Source: Lophius americanus
Taxonomy: Eukaryota; Chordata; Actinopteri; Lophiiformes; Lophiidae
Assembly (NCBI GenBank): GCA_037951165.1
Contig: JBBDHG010000019.1
Coordinates: 4,984,001 to 5,048,000 of the forward strand
DNA: 64,000 nt
Direction: 5' to 3'
The position numbers and the translations under genes were made by a program. The notes under the pieces were generated by a model, which saw nothing but the letters and a program-made list of their open reading frames with translations, had not been told where the DNA came from and did no database searches. Position 1 is the first letter of the stretch. Every line of letters starts with the position of its first letter. Of the stretch, positions 24,071-34,785 are shown piece after piece.

Positions 24071-25509
24071 CAATTCCTCCCACTGCTCAAAATTGATGCC
24101 AATGTTTCCTGGATTCACGCGCTGCCATCTTGCCATCTGACATCATTAGGAGTCTGTGCAGTAGAAACGAGGCAGACGCCTGTTCCTTCCCATAAATCCG
24201 CTTGACTCAATCAGCAGCTGTCAATAATGAAATTTCCGCCCTTTTATAATATCAACTAATAAAAACCATGCTTGTCATGTATATTAAATCATGAATATTC
24301 ATCTGCGTAACATTACAGTTGACACATGTTTAAAATGTAGGAAGCCAAAACCACGTTGGAGATGCAAGTCTCACCTGCTCACTTGATGGGAAAGGGATCT
24401 AAGACCTTTGAAGCAGCAAGCAACCATTGGGCAAGCAAAGATGTTTTGGATTTACCCACCGGGAACTGTAGTGTCATCGATCTTCATGTGTTACAATATT
24501 CTGCCTAATACAATGTTGTATAAAACAGCTCCGACCCATTAAGGCAGGGGCTCAACGAGGCCTCTGAAGCAGCGACGTACAGTGAGGTTCGTGGCAGGTG
24601 ATGGGTTTCATATCTCAAATCAGAATTCTCTACACACATAGGTAAAGTACATATTTGGCCAAAGAAGAACATTAAATTTGAATGGGCTCAGTGACGGCGC
24701 TTCTGCACCTTCGTGTGTCCTCAATTTGCCATCGCACTTCTACAATTCATACAGAGCGAGACAAAATCATAGGATCTCCCCATTTTTTGTTAAAAAAAAG
24801 AATATTGAAGAAATTAGACAAAATGTTGAATGTAGTATTGTATTATATTAGTTTTCACTCCTCTTGCATTTTTTTGTTTTCTAAATATTTTCAATTATAC
24901 ACAAAAAAAAAGATTGAAATGTTAAAAACAAAATTATAGGTTCATTTTAAAGACGTATTAATCAATCAATATCCCTGCGGTGCCTTAGATTCAGAATCTT
25001 TTATTTTTTGCAGTCGGACCAAACCTGAAAAAATGGTCTACTGTAGGGAACATGTGTCCGTGATCTTGTCTCTGCTCAGCACGCCCCCTTCAGTGAGGCA
25101 GAGGTACTGGCTGCCTCACCTCCTGCCTTTTTCTGGTTTTATGTCAGGTCAGCAAGACTAAATATGTTATACAGATATGTGAAACGTTATGGGACGTTAC
25201 CAATTCTAAAGAAAGTGAGGACACATAATAAAAGCGTCTACGGAATTTATATTGATGATAAACACTCACCGTCAAAAACACTATGACATTAGCTCATAGC
25301 TATCTCCCCTTGCACACCTCCCCTCTTTTTCCACAGGAAAAACGCAGTTTCAGCGATTTTGGTTAAAAAAATGAATGAAATGATTGGAATCATACAGAAA
25401 TTACATTAATAGCAGACATCAGTAGACAAATATTAATATTTATTTTATCTTATCATTATTTGTTTTTAAGTTTTTGTGATGAGGCTCTGCCTTACCTGTG
25501 TCCCCTGAC

Positions 25510-26512
25510 CGCAAATCCCTGCTCTGAAGATGTGCTGTGGTGTCTGGTATCAGGATTGGAGCAAGAGACACTTAAAGAGTGTTAAATTTTGAGGTGGGGC
25601 CTCCTCTCTTTGGACATATTTGTCTAGCATATCCCGCAGATGCTGGAGCGGATTGAAATTTGGGGAAATTAGAGAATAAGTGACCCATTTTTCTGTGTGG
25701 CAGAAAGCATTATCCTCCTGATAGAGGCCACTGCCAGTAAAAGACACTGTTTCCATGAAGTGTGGTCTACAATACTGTTTAGGTAATTGGTATGCGTAAA
25801 AGTAACATCCTCATGAAAGGCAGAACCCAGGGAGTCCAAGTGGAACTTTGCCCAGAGCATCCCCATGCCTCCCTTGGCTTGCGTTCCTTCCATGGTGCAT
25901 TCCTGTGCCGCTGCTTCCCCAGGCAGACGATAAACACATACTTGGATGTCCAAATATTGTAAAGAGAGATGTCATTCAATAATTAGGTGCAGTTCTAATC
26001 CTGAAACGGTCACTTTAAGTACTTTCAACAGTGTTCATAGGTCAGTAAGGACACTCTGACCAGTCAACGCATATACAGCAGGCTTCGATGCATTATGTGC
26101 TTTGACAAATTTCTATCAGAACGAACATTAACTTTTTGAACAATTTTTGCTACAGTAGCTCTTAAGTGGAATCAGACAGCAAGTGGATAATATTTAATCC
26201 CCACCTGTTATCAATGAGCCATGGAAGCCAAAATCCTGTTGCTAGTACAACACTTGTTCTTGTTCTCATAGGAACATCCATGAAGTCCTGTAATTTTGGA
26301 GATGCTCTGACCTTATCCACTACCCATCACCATATGGCTCTTGGCAGATAAGCTCAGATTCTTACGGTTACCCATTTTCTCGGTTATAACACATCACCTT
26401 CAAGGAGAAACCTTCTCTTGTTGCCTGATCATCCACTGACTGGTGCCATTGTATCGAATCACCTAATGCGGTTCACTTCACTGGTCAGTGGTTACAATGT
26501 TATAATATAAGA
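25510..26512 (-). mobile_element. near full-length Tc1-like transposon relic
   Basis: The minus strand, read from 26512, starts with the typical end ...TAACATTGTAACCACTGACC followed by AGTGAAGTGAACC. It then gives the transposase gene in order. The N-terminal region is frameshifted (GCCATATGGTGATGGGTAGT area). The core follows: VCVYRLPGEA, then DVTFTHTNYLNSIVDHTS at about 25770-25830 and GSGLYQEDNAFCHTEKW at about 25680-25735. Last comes the SPNFNPLQHLRDMLDKYV block at about 25600-25650, matching the conserved SPDLNPIEHLWDVLD with the third catalytic acid, and APPQNLTLFKCLLL. The family's DDE active site is degraded (D of QDNAPCH is retained here as EDNAFCH). Stops and frameshifts make it inactive. 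The 3' terminal repeat near 25510 is lost. Confidence 0.8.
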
Positions 26513-27275
26513 TTTTTCTACTATTATAAGGAAAAAATATAAAATGTTGAGGGGATGACTCTCTTGTCACAATGCCAAATTCACTGTGAAGTCTTAAAGT
26601 TCTGCAACAACCATTTGACAATCCCATAAGTCTGATACTGAATTGTTGACACTGTTAAAACTGTAGTGTTAAATAGATGTTTCGTAAGGCCACGTTGAAG
26701 TTGATTTTAAGTTATAGGGATCATAGCTTTTTTGCAGAAACATCCATATTTGAAGCATTGTAGTCCAGCTCAGGTTGATTGGTTTTCCTGGTACTGAGCC
26801 TCAGGTGATTGCTGTTGCACCCCATGATGAAGCTTTCAATCAGCCCAATCCGGACCTCGGAAAAATATTCTTCAAGTTAGGACGGAATATTTCTCACAGG
26901 AGATGTATCAAAGTCCCAAATGTCAGAATAATGATACCTTTAAGACAAACTGCACTCATTATCTTTGGATAAATTCAAAGTCTTCACTACATATATTAGG
27001 AGTCTTGGAAGAGATCCATCTAAATTGCAGCTTGAATGCATGCAGGCATAGAGCCGTTCTAGCTGGAGACATTTCAGAGGAGATGTGGGCGCGCTTTCTC
27101 CTCTCAATATGTTCAAATATACTCGCACTGTCAAGCTGTCCCGACTGGAAGGTGTTACAAATTGGTAAAGAAACCAAGAGAAGAATATAACAGATTTTGT
27201 ATTTTATTTTATGCAGTGGAATATGGTTATGTCCAAATTACAGTATTTTTTTGTTATAAAAATAAGAAAAAAAAA
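26513..27275. other. intergenic, no gene seen
   Basis: Nothing recognised. Overlapping frames on both strands at 26903-27190 have no known motif. Confidence 0.4.
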
Positions 27276-27620
27276 TGTTACCTCTAGTGAATAAAATATG
27301 TGCTCTTAGAGGAAAATTATATATTCAAGATAAATCTCCTTGAGTCGATTTACATGTCTCAAATTTGGACTAAATAGGACCAACACCTAGGATGGTATGT
27401 CCGAAAAACAACTTTGGGTTAGGGTTAGGGTTAGGGGTAGGGTAAAGCTCCCCCTATTGAGTAAAATATGAACTATTAGTGTAAAACACCATGTATCCAG
27501 GGTAGATCTCCTCAGGATGATTCAGACTAAACAAATTTGGACTAAATTGGAAAAATGGTTGCAAAAATAAGGCTCAAAAACTATTGAAGTTAAAGCTCCC
27601 TTTAGTGTCTGAATTGCATA
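27276..27620 (+). repeat. head-to-tail tandem units of an unnamed repeat of about 150 bp
   Basis: Unit 1 (about 27276-27415) runs from CCTCTAGTGAATAAAATATG through AAATCTCCTTGAGTCGATTT and CAAATTTGGACTAAATAGGA. Unit 2 (about 27443-27590) runs from GCTCCCCCTATTGAGTAAAA through TAGATCTCCTCAGGATGATT and CAAATTTGGACTAAATTGG. A third unit begins at about 27591 (AAGCTCCCTTTAGTG). Spacing of the TAGTG-type starts is about 169 and 149 bp. Units 1 and 2 are joined by a telomere-like run at 27416-27441. Single copies lie at 11998, 19925, 54585 and 56120, all on the plus strand. I cannot assign it to a named family. Confidence 0.7.
27416..27441 (+). repeat. short interstitial telomere-like repeat
   Basis: GGG followed by two perfect TTAGGG units, then TTAGGGG and TAGGG. 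This is the vertebrate telomeric motif, placed exactly at the junction of two tandem units rather than in random DNA. Confidence 0.9.
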
Positions 27621-28057
27621 ACTGACCTTTCGCAATGTCAAGCCAGTTATTCCTCTCACTAAGGTCTATGTGGGTACAACATTTAAAAATAATCCAGGAG
27701 CTCAGTGGCTATAGCAGAGTTTCCTCATATCATAAAATAGTTTTTGTGTTACAACATGAAGGATCTGTGGTGGCGGTGCATGATTCCATAATCTTCCCAA
27801 CTTTTATGGCGATATGATAATAATGTATACATTATTGATCATGTTTTCATACAAGTGCGATATAGTAAAATGTATTCTCTACTCTTCTCAGGCAGCTTGT
27901 GATTTCTTTTTTCCACTGTTTAAAATAAATAATAATATTTATTAAGGATTAAATAATAATCTGATGTAACAGTCCCCCTTTTTTAAAAATCTTCTTCTAA
28001 ATTGTCACTTTGCTTATTAGGATGTAAAAGACAAAAATAGAACCATATTAATTAAAG

Positions 28058-28292
28058 ATTAAAGATTCCTTTATTAGTCACATAGTCATACAGTACAACA
28101 TAGTGAAATCACTTCTCTGCATTTGACCCATCCCTGAGGGAGCAGTGGGCAGCCCCTCGTGGAGCGCCCGGGGAGCTAAGGATTCAGGGTCTTGCTCAAG
28201 GACCCTACGACAAGTAGACCCTGGTGGGATTTGAACCGGCTACCTTCCGATCGGGAGACGGCCGCTCTACCCACTGAGCCACAGCCGCCCCA
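28058..28292 (-). mobile_element. full-length tRNA-derived SINE with intact Pol III boxes
   Basis: The minus strand begins GGGGCGGCTGTGGCTCAGTG. The A box TGGCTCAGTGG (28271-28281) and the B box GGTTCAAATCC (28227-28237) are 33 bp apart, the normal tRNA spacing, and both are consensus. The body holds GTCCTTGAGCAAGACCCTGA and GGGTCAAATGCAGAGAAGTG. The 3' tail is TGACTAATAAAGGAATCTTT followed by an A-rich end, as expected for a LINE-mobilised SINE. Of all mobile sequences in the window this copy looks youngest. A truncated relative is nested at 33838-34020. Confidence 0.85.
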
Positions 28293-30920
28293 ATAATAAG
28301 TTGTTTCATATGAAATTGGTTAAAATGGAGCAGAACTGTGGTACGGTACATATTTGTAAAGAATAAGTAAAGCATTAGAATTGTTAAATGGATCAAATTT
28401 ACATTAAGAAACAAAAAATAACTTAAAATGAGCAATTCATTAGTTAAAAATCGAGGATAAGGAACATTCTTTCGTATTTAGTGGTTTATGAAACTTGTCA
28501 ACATGGGTCCTGGTGGGTTATGGGTGAAATAGGGTAATATTTTAATCTAAGTGAAATTTGTTGTCTGACGATTATTTGAGCCTTTTTCCATCACTCGAGA
28601 CACAGGATTGCGGGGGAAATTAAAAAAAATATTTGATGACAATCAGTGTCTCAGGAGAGGAGTTTGGGAGCATGGGATGCCAATTAAACCAGTATGTGTT
28701 GACCCTTGACATTATACATGAGCCAACTGTGACCCTGCTCATATCCAGATTCTGAAACACCTCTGTCCCCCCATCCCATCCCTGCTCAAACCCCATCGAC
28801 CTCAAGTCAACTATATAACACACTTTGTCAGCTTGGCATTCTCTGATCTCTGTCTAAACATTATAAATTAAATGTATTATTATTTTTATTAAACTCTTTC
28901 TCTGTATTAAAAATATTTAAATGAAAAAATAGTGTGAAAATGAATTCTTATGAAATCCACATCCCACAAACCATCACATGATTTATTTGCTCAGTGACCC
29001 ATGACTGGCCCATTGGACCCCCCCCCCCTGGCGAATAGATGTTGACAAAACCTTCAATAAGTCTGTCACTGCTGACAGCTTTCTGGCAGTTCTAACGAGT
29101 CCCGGCATGAGGGGAAGGGGACTCATGAAATTTTAACCTCTCGTTTTATATTCAACGCTATTCGTACTTTTCCTTTGGATTGATAGTCCCCTTCATGGCC
29201 TAAATTGTGTTTTAGCAAATCTTGAACAATAAATTCAAAGAAAAATGTTATACTGGGAGATAATGAGTTGTTGTTAAACTAAACAATAACATCAAAATTG
29301 TTTAAAAAACTCCATGATACTGCAAGGTTGGTGATCATTATTGGTGGGGTTTTCATATTATTTCATTGATGATGAGAAATACTGGTGAAATTAGCCTAAT
29401 TATTTTAATAATATTGGACTTGAAGACTCTTGAAATCCCTTTCACTATGTTTTTTTTAGTCTGGCATTGAGCTCAAAACCCAAACCCGCCTCTTGACAGA
29501 TTGGGTGAAATATGCATACGACCTCTGACCCTTAGTGTTCCATCATGGTGTTAATGTGTGTAGACTGCCCTCTGGGGCTTATCAGTCGGTCTCTAGAGTG
29601 CGAGCTTCGACGAAGGATGCATTTGCATTGATTCAGCAGATATTTCAATTTGATGCCAGGGCACTAATTGAGGATACTGCTGGCTCCAGGAAGATGAGCA
29701 GTGTGAAAAAAAAGGAAATAAAAAAGGCTTAGAAGTAAGTTTTAGGTCCCTGATTTTTCAAATTATAAAGCTGTCCTACCAGTAAATATTTATACTTGCA
29801 TGCATTATTTACCAGATATGCCACGTAGTTTAGGTGCAGGGACATGTGACGTCCTCGGATTTTTGTATTGACACTTAGAGCAGATTTTTTTTTTTTAAAT
29901 GAAAAGAAAAAGTTCTTCTCTTTAATGATTTGAAATACAGTTAGCATACGAATAATAAATATTGAGCCCAAATCCTGCACGCTGGTTAAAGACATGATGA
30001 CCTCAATGATGATGCACCGGTATATGTAAACAATGGCACAAGTCTCCCTTTCAAATCATCAGGCTTGACCTCGGATGACCCACAAAACACCCTTGTTTTT
30101 TTAGAGGGATAAATTCATACAGCGATGCAACATTGCATGGCTGCTTAATCCTCAGGCCCCATGCATAAAACATGTCAGGAGCAGGTTGTTAATCCGCTGT
30201 CTTAACCGCTGCTGATGTTGGCACAGTTAAGGTGAGTCTTTATTTCCAACAATGTTCCCTGCTTTTTGGAATGATCCGTCTATGATAGGATTATATTGTA
30301 TTACTAGTTGGTGTCCCTCAGTCACTGAGTTATTTCATATAAACCTACAGCCTCTAGGAATGCCGGAACATTACAGCTCTGGATGAAGTTACTCTTTTGG
30401 TGAGTTTACATTGAACTCTTTATTCCAAATAAAATAAGACAGAAAATCTTATTGATAATTGATATCTATGATAAATGAATAAATATAACGAGAAAAGAAC
30501 AGTTCAAATGAGATGAATATAAAAAAGTGCAAATGAGCTAAATAAGACATGATGCAGTCTGCAGTGAGAGAGAGATCCAATATAAATAATTATCAAAAGA
30601 TTAAATGAAGTTGTGCAAGAGAGAAAAAAAAGTGCTGTGCGAATGTTCCTGCAATAAAAGAGTGTGTGGCAGTATATTGATATGCAGATGTTATCATTTT
30701 TATCCATTAAACAGTCTGATGGCGGCTGGCAGGAAGAACACATGTACATATTATACTTTGAATTCATATTTTAATCACAAAGGTGAATATTTTTACAAAA
30801 AACAGTTTTTCGGACATTACTTCCTTAATGTTGGTCAGATCTCATCCGGCTTTTCTGCATATGCATCGAGTAGATCTGTCTCGTATATATCATATTTTAC
30901 TCTAATACTTATTCTATATT

Positions 30921-30949
30921 TCCACCAATATTTCACTAATATTGGTGGA
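30921..30949. repeat. perfect 12-bp hairpin
   Basis: TCCACCAATATT, loop TCACT, then its exact reverse complement. It ends 7 bases before a second, longer hairpin. Confidence 0.85.
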
Positions 30950-30955
30950 ACTGGA

Positions 30956-30998
30956 AGTGTTTTTTAAAAAGGATACAGTGACCTTTTTAAAAAACACT
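30956..30998. repeat. perfect 17-bp hairpin
   Basis: AGTGTTTTTTAAAAAGG (30956-30972), a 9-base loop, and its exact reverse complement (30982-30998). It is the longest perfect short-loop stem noticed in the window. Confidence 0.9.
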
Positions 30999-31264
30999 TT
31001 TTAAATGTGACTCAACATTTAATTTTAAGGAGTTCAATCAGGGGGATTGCTTGTGCAACGTAGGGTATTGGGAATTTCTCGGGTACACACACTTGGTCTC
31101 AGTGATGGCATAATTTCTTCTTTCTATATGCACAACTTCTTTTTTTTTTGCTAATCTGTTTAAATCTGTTTTTGGTTCAGGCAATGTGTTAAAGTGAAAA
31201 AATAATTAAAGGGTCATATAGTCGCTTTTGTGCAGAAAAAAGATAGCAGGCATTATCATTGGCA

Positions 31265-31885
31265 TAAGGTAAAGATGTTGATAAAAGTATTCACCCCCCA
31301 AATCTGTTAGTTATAACATTGAATGCTTCCAGTAACTAGTGGTGTCTCTCCCTGATATTGCTTTTGTTGAACTTTGTCCGCCTCCTTTATACAGAGCTAC
31401 GTTAGTTCAAACACATTGGACTGTTTGTGAGGAAGAAATTGTCTTTTTATGTCCTACTACGTCATCTCAAGGATATGCAGGACCAGAGTTCTACAGGACC
31501 ACCCCAAAAACTTTAATTGTATTCCTTTTGAGAGATCCAAGGTTGGGTTGGTCCTGCTTGAGTTTCAACTCACAGAGTGAAAATCTGACATTCTCGATCA
31601 GAATTGTCTAGTAGAATACAACATTCATGTTTGCCTAAATTATGGAGAGACATCCTTGCCCTGAAGCAGCAAAACATCTCCCTAACATTACACTTCCACA
31701 GCCATGCTGGATTGTAGGTGTAGGGTTCTTTTTGTGGAATGCTGCGTTCAGTTTTTCCCAAATGTAACAGGTCCTTTGTCTACCAGAAATATTGACTTTT
31801 GACACATTAGTCCAAAAGTTTTGAGGGTCATCAAGGTGTATTGTGGCAAAATAAAGACCAGCCATGATTTTCTCCTGTAGTAGCA
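31265..31885 (-). mobile_element. Tc1/mariner-like transposase relic (family A)
   Basis: The minus strand encodes DDPQNFWTNV, SKVNISGRQRTCYIWEKLNA, then TPTIQHGCGSVMLGRCFAAS and a GQGCLSII end (31635-31865). These match the Tc1 pattern DDPxxFWxxVLWxDExK...VWRK...TVKHGGGSVMxWGCFAxxGxG. The expected WSDE with the first catalytic acid is deleted. Further on (to about 31330) only decayed traces of the C-terminal part remain. TACTTTTATCAACATC-type ends near 31280 may be its terminal region. This is a different Tc1 family from the elements at 25.5, 32.0 and 33.6 kb. Confidence 0.7.
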
Positions 31886-31987
31886 GTTGCCTTTAGCTCA
31901 CCATTCTCCCATTGATGACATTTTTTTTATTAACTCTGTCCTGTATTACGATGAGCGAGGCCTGCAGTTCCTTGAATACTCCCTGCT

Positions 31988-32290
31988 ACACTGCAAAATG
32001 GATCAGGAATGGTTCAAGGAGTACAACAATGAGTTGAAAGTGTCCCCAGATCTCAATCCAGATGAGCATCTGTGGGATGTGCTGATAATAAAAGTCTGAT
32101 CCATAGAAGTCCCACTTTGCAACCTACAGCACTTTAAGGATGTGCTGCTAACATGTTATTGCCAGATACACTAGCATACCTTCGGAGGTCCGTGGGGTCA
32201 ATGCCTCAATGAAAAGAGCTGCTTTGATACCAAAAGTGGGGTGTATACCTAATATTAGGCGGGTGTTTATAATATTACGGTTCATCAATT
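31988..32290 (+). mobile_element. 3' end of a Tc1-like transposon (family B)
   Basis: The plus strand gives MDQEWFKEYNNELKV, then SPDLNPDEHLWDVL (the catalytic-block region), VPLCNLQHFKDVLLTCYCQI, and a terminal segment (CCTAATATTAGGCGGGTGTT, then TATAATATTACGGTTCATCA). It resembles the terminal part of the Tc1-like elements at 25.5 and 33.6 kb. It lies about 100 bp from, and facing away from, the family A relic. Confidence 0.75.
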
Positions 32291-32935
32291 AATGGCCCAT
32301 TTTAGCATGGATGCAGTGAAAAGATATGACCTTGTTTCACCTCTGGATTCCAAAACTCATTCATTAGGGGGGACAGGTAATTTATCCATAATGCATAACA
32401 AGAGATGATCATATATTTAAGACGGTTTGGTTCAACCTCCTCTACTATTGTAAGCAGAGAGAGTTTTTTATCTTAAATCCAGGCTATTGAGAAAATATTT
32501 TTGATATACTTTTTATACCATTTTTTGAATAGATGGTAAAAAACTAAATGAAGACAGAGATTTATTAGCACTTATAATTTGAATAGCTACCATCTGATAT
32601 TGCCTGATCGCTAAGATTTCCTATAAATCTTCTGCAGCGTCTAACCTCAGCATTAAAAATTACAGCTGTGCAATTTGACGTGATCAAATGTGTCTTCTTC
32701 ATCAAGTGAAAGTGCAGATGGGTTAGCATTTAATATGTGTCCCTGAGGAGTCTTGCCTGTGAGATTATTGACGCTTCTTTCAAACCATCATGGCTGCTTT
32801 AACAGAGTTGTGCTGCCATAGATTTCTCTATCAGAAGAGAGTAAGAGGTTTGAAAACCCGCTGCATCCATGATTTTCCCCTTGTGGCAAACTGAAGGCTA
32901 CCCCTTACATATGCTATCGACATGACTTTTATTTG

Positions 32936-32990
32936 TCTGTGTGTATGTGGGTGGGTGTGTGTGTGAGTGTGTGTGTGTGTGTGAGTGAGA
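32936..32990. repeat. (GT)n microsatellite
   Basis: Imperfect TG/GT tract interrupted by GA and GG steps. Confidence 0.9.
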
Positions 32991-33363
32991 GTTTTGTCAC
33001 TACCTAATACACACAAAAACGTTTGGCACGCAACGAAAAATTTACAATACAAGAGAGGATATGCTGCACGATTTTACAACAAGCATCTTAAATTTTACTT
33101 TACACAGTTCTCTGCACTATTAAATTGATTTGAAGCCAAGCCGGATTTATTGAGCCTCAGCCATCGTACATGATTAAAATAACAGTTATAGTAATTAGCT
33201 ATACAAAACTCGAAACGCTATTATGCGTACTTTCCTCCATACAATTTTCTCTTGACTGATGTGGCTATTACTTAATTTACTGTCTCTGAATTTCTTCCAA
33301 CTTATATCCCTTCATAAATCAGTTTAAATTGAATTTTATTGAAAAGAGTAGAATGGAAGAAAG

Positions 33364-33366
<3 letters not shown>

Positions 33367-33441
<75 letters not shown>
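33367..33441. repeat. (AT)n microsatellite
   Basis: Uninterrupted AT dinucleotides for about 75 bases. Confidence 0.95.
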
Positions 33442-33443
<2 letters not shown>

Positions 33444-33837
33444 TTATATTACACAATAAAGAAACAGCAAGGATATAAAAGAAGTAGAGTTGAATTCAAT
33501 GAGGATTTTATTTAATGAATTACAATCATTTGACATGTTTGCATGTAGTAAACCTATTAGAGTATACATGTACATTGTCTGACATTTTAATTATGTATAC
33601 AACATTTTATAGAGAATGATCATCCATAGAATTACAACAACTGACAGGTGATGCTATAGCAGTACAGTGTTTATCTCTTTACAATGGCATGGCCAGATCT
33701 GCAGTGATTTGTACCTCCCAAAGTATCTACGGAATGACAACCGCTGATCAGGTGACGGGGTGATGGGCATCCGAAGCTCCCTGATGTGTTCGTGGAGAGA
33801 AGACTAGCCCATGTTGTCTGATCCCACACAAGAGATA

Positions 33838-34020
33838 TATCAATATTTTATTTATCCCGAGGGAAATTCAGAATTTCTCTGCATTTCACCATCCCTGTGA
33901 AGCACCTGGGAATAGTTTTAGTTCAGGCATGTTGCTCAAGAACCTCACGGTATGTAGATCAATGCGGTCAAACCAAAATCTTTTAATCAGTAGAAGACTA
34001 CCTTCGGAGCTGATGCCAAC
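33838..34020 (-). mobile_element. SINE fragment nested in the Tc1-like relic
   Basis: TTTATTTATCCCGAGGGAAA, TCTCTGCATTTCACCATCCC, GTGAAGCACCTGGGAA and ACTACCTTCGGAGC follow the order of the 3' body of a tRNA-derived SINE related to the copy at 28058-28292. The tRNA head with its Pol III boxes is missing. Confidence 0.5.
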
Positions 34021-34439
34021 CAAACTGTGACCGTGCTGCTGTAGTACACATCATGCACAGTCTCAGATCGTTGTGATTGCCCACGTTGGCTCTTTTCCAC
34101 TGCCGGCATCAAGACTGGACCAGAGCAATGGAAGAGGCTTGCCTTGTCTGATTAGTTGCGTTTTACTGACATGTGGACATTCAGATGTATGTCACCCCAA
34201 GGCACAAAAGCTACTTTGACAAGTACCACTTATCTAGACATGTTACAGTCCATGCACAGCCTTCATGTAGGCTGTGTTGCTGTGTTGCCTAATGGCCATG
34301 GTCTTTTTCATCAGGACCTTCCATCCTGACAGGCGGCGAAAATGGTACAGGAATGATTTGAGGAACATATTAACATTCTGCAGATAACATCTTCGTACCA
34401 GTCCATGTGGGTTTAATCAATAGCAACAGTACCTCTGTT

Positions 34440-34608
34440 TTGGCTTGAAGAGGTTTCAGCTCTCAACCAAGAGGCTTCTTCAGTTCAAACCGCCTCCTCT
34501 TTATGTACCAACACTTACTGGAGGTATAAAATCTCTGACTCCCTGCCAGGCGGTTAGAACTGAAGGCACCTCTTGGATGAGAGCTGAAACGTCTTCAGGC
34601 AAAAACAG
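34440..34608. repeat. foldback with arms of about 55 bp
   Basis: GGCTTGAAGAGGTTTCAGCT, then CTCAACCAAGAGGCTTCTTC and AGTTCAAACCGCC (about 34443-34495), is nearly the reverse complement of GGCGGTTAGAACTGAAGGCA, then CCTCTTGGATGAGAGCTGAA and ACGTCTTCAGGC (about 34550-34601). The loop is about 55 bp. The phrase CCTCTTGGATGAGAG recurs widely in teleost DNA and may come from a Penelope-like or other retroelement. I cannot name it securely. It interrupts the surrounding Tc1-like relic. Confidence 0.75.
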
Positions 34609-34785
34609 AAGTCCAGTTGCTTTGGATTACACTACATGGATTACCATGACCAGGAAGAATGAAAACCTACAAAGACATCTTGGTACCAGATACTACTGCA
34701 CACCACCACAGGTCATTTGGGGTCCATGCCTCAAAGGGTCAGAGCAGCTCTCAAAATGGTGGTTATAATGTTAAGCCTGATAGCA

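Larger units (their letters stand above)
21606..25509. other. intergenic, mostly anonymous
   Basis: No gene found in 3.9 kb. It holds a duplicated palindromic motif at 23001-23058 and a dispersed repeat at 23840-24070 (both listed). The remainder is AT-rich sequence with only chance frames. Confidence 0.45.
28293..31260. other. intergenic, no gene seen
   Basis: Anonymous AT-rich DNA. A C-run lies near 29020. A region at about 30500-30760 ending in AAACAGTCTGATGGCGGCTG resembles a dispersed repeat end but is too weak to name. Two striking hairpins at 30921-30998 are listed separately. Confidence 0.45.
33635..34785 (+). mobile_element. Tc1-like transposon relic with two nested insertions
   Basis: Pieces of one Tc1-like element appear in order. 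First is a 5' end (CAACTGACAGGTGATGCTAT). Next is N-terminal transposase text (GATCAGGTGACGGGGTGATG, GGCATCCGAAGCTCCCTGAT and GAGAAGACTAGCCC, to about 33835). Middle text follows (GACTGGACCAGAGCAATGGA at about 34110, then CAGGAATGATTTGAGGAACA at about 34350). The 3' part is CTTGGTACCAGATACTACTG at about 34679, TCCATGCCTCAAAGGGTCAG, and the end GGTTATAATGTTAAGCCTGA. A SINE fragment (33838-34020) and a foldback sequence (about 34395-34675) interrupt it. No intact coding frame remains. Confidence 0.75.

Noticed and set aside
28227..28281. A genuine tRNA gene at 28.2 kb (A and B boxes present)
   Set aside because: The sequence continues into a SINE body and LINE-type tail and does not close a tRNA acceptor stem, so it is a SINE head.
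30956..30998. Bacterial-type intrinsic terminator (stem plus T-rich run)
   Set aside because: The window is vertebrate DNA, so rho-independent termination does not apply. Kept only as an unexplained inverted repeat.
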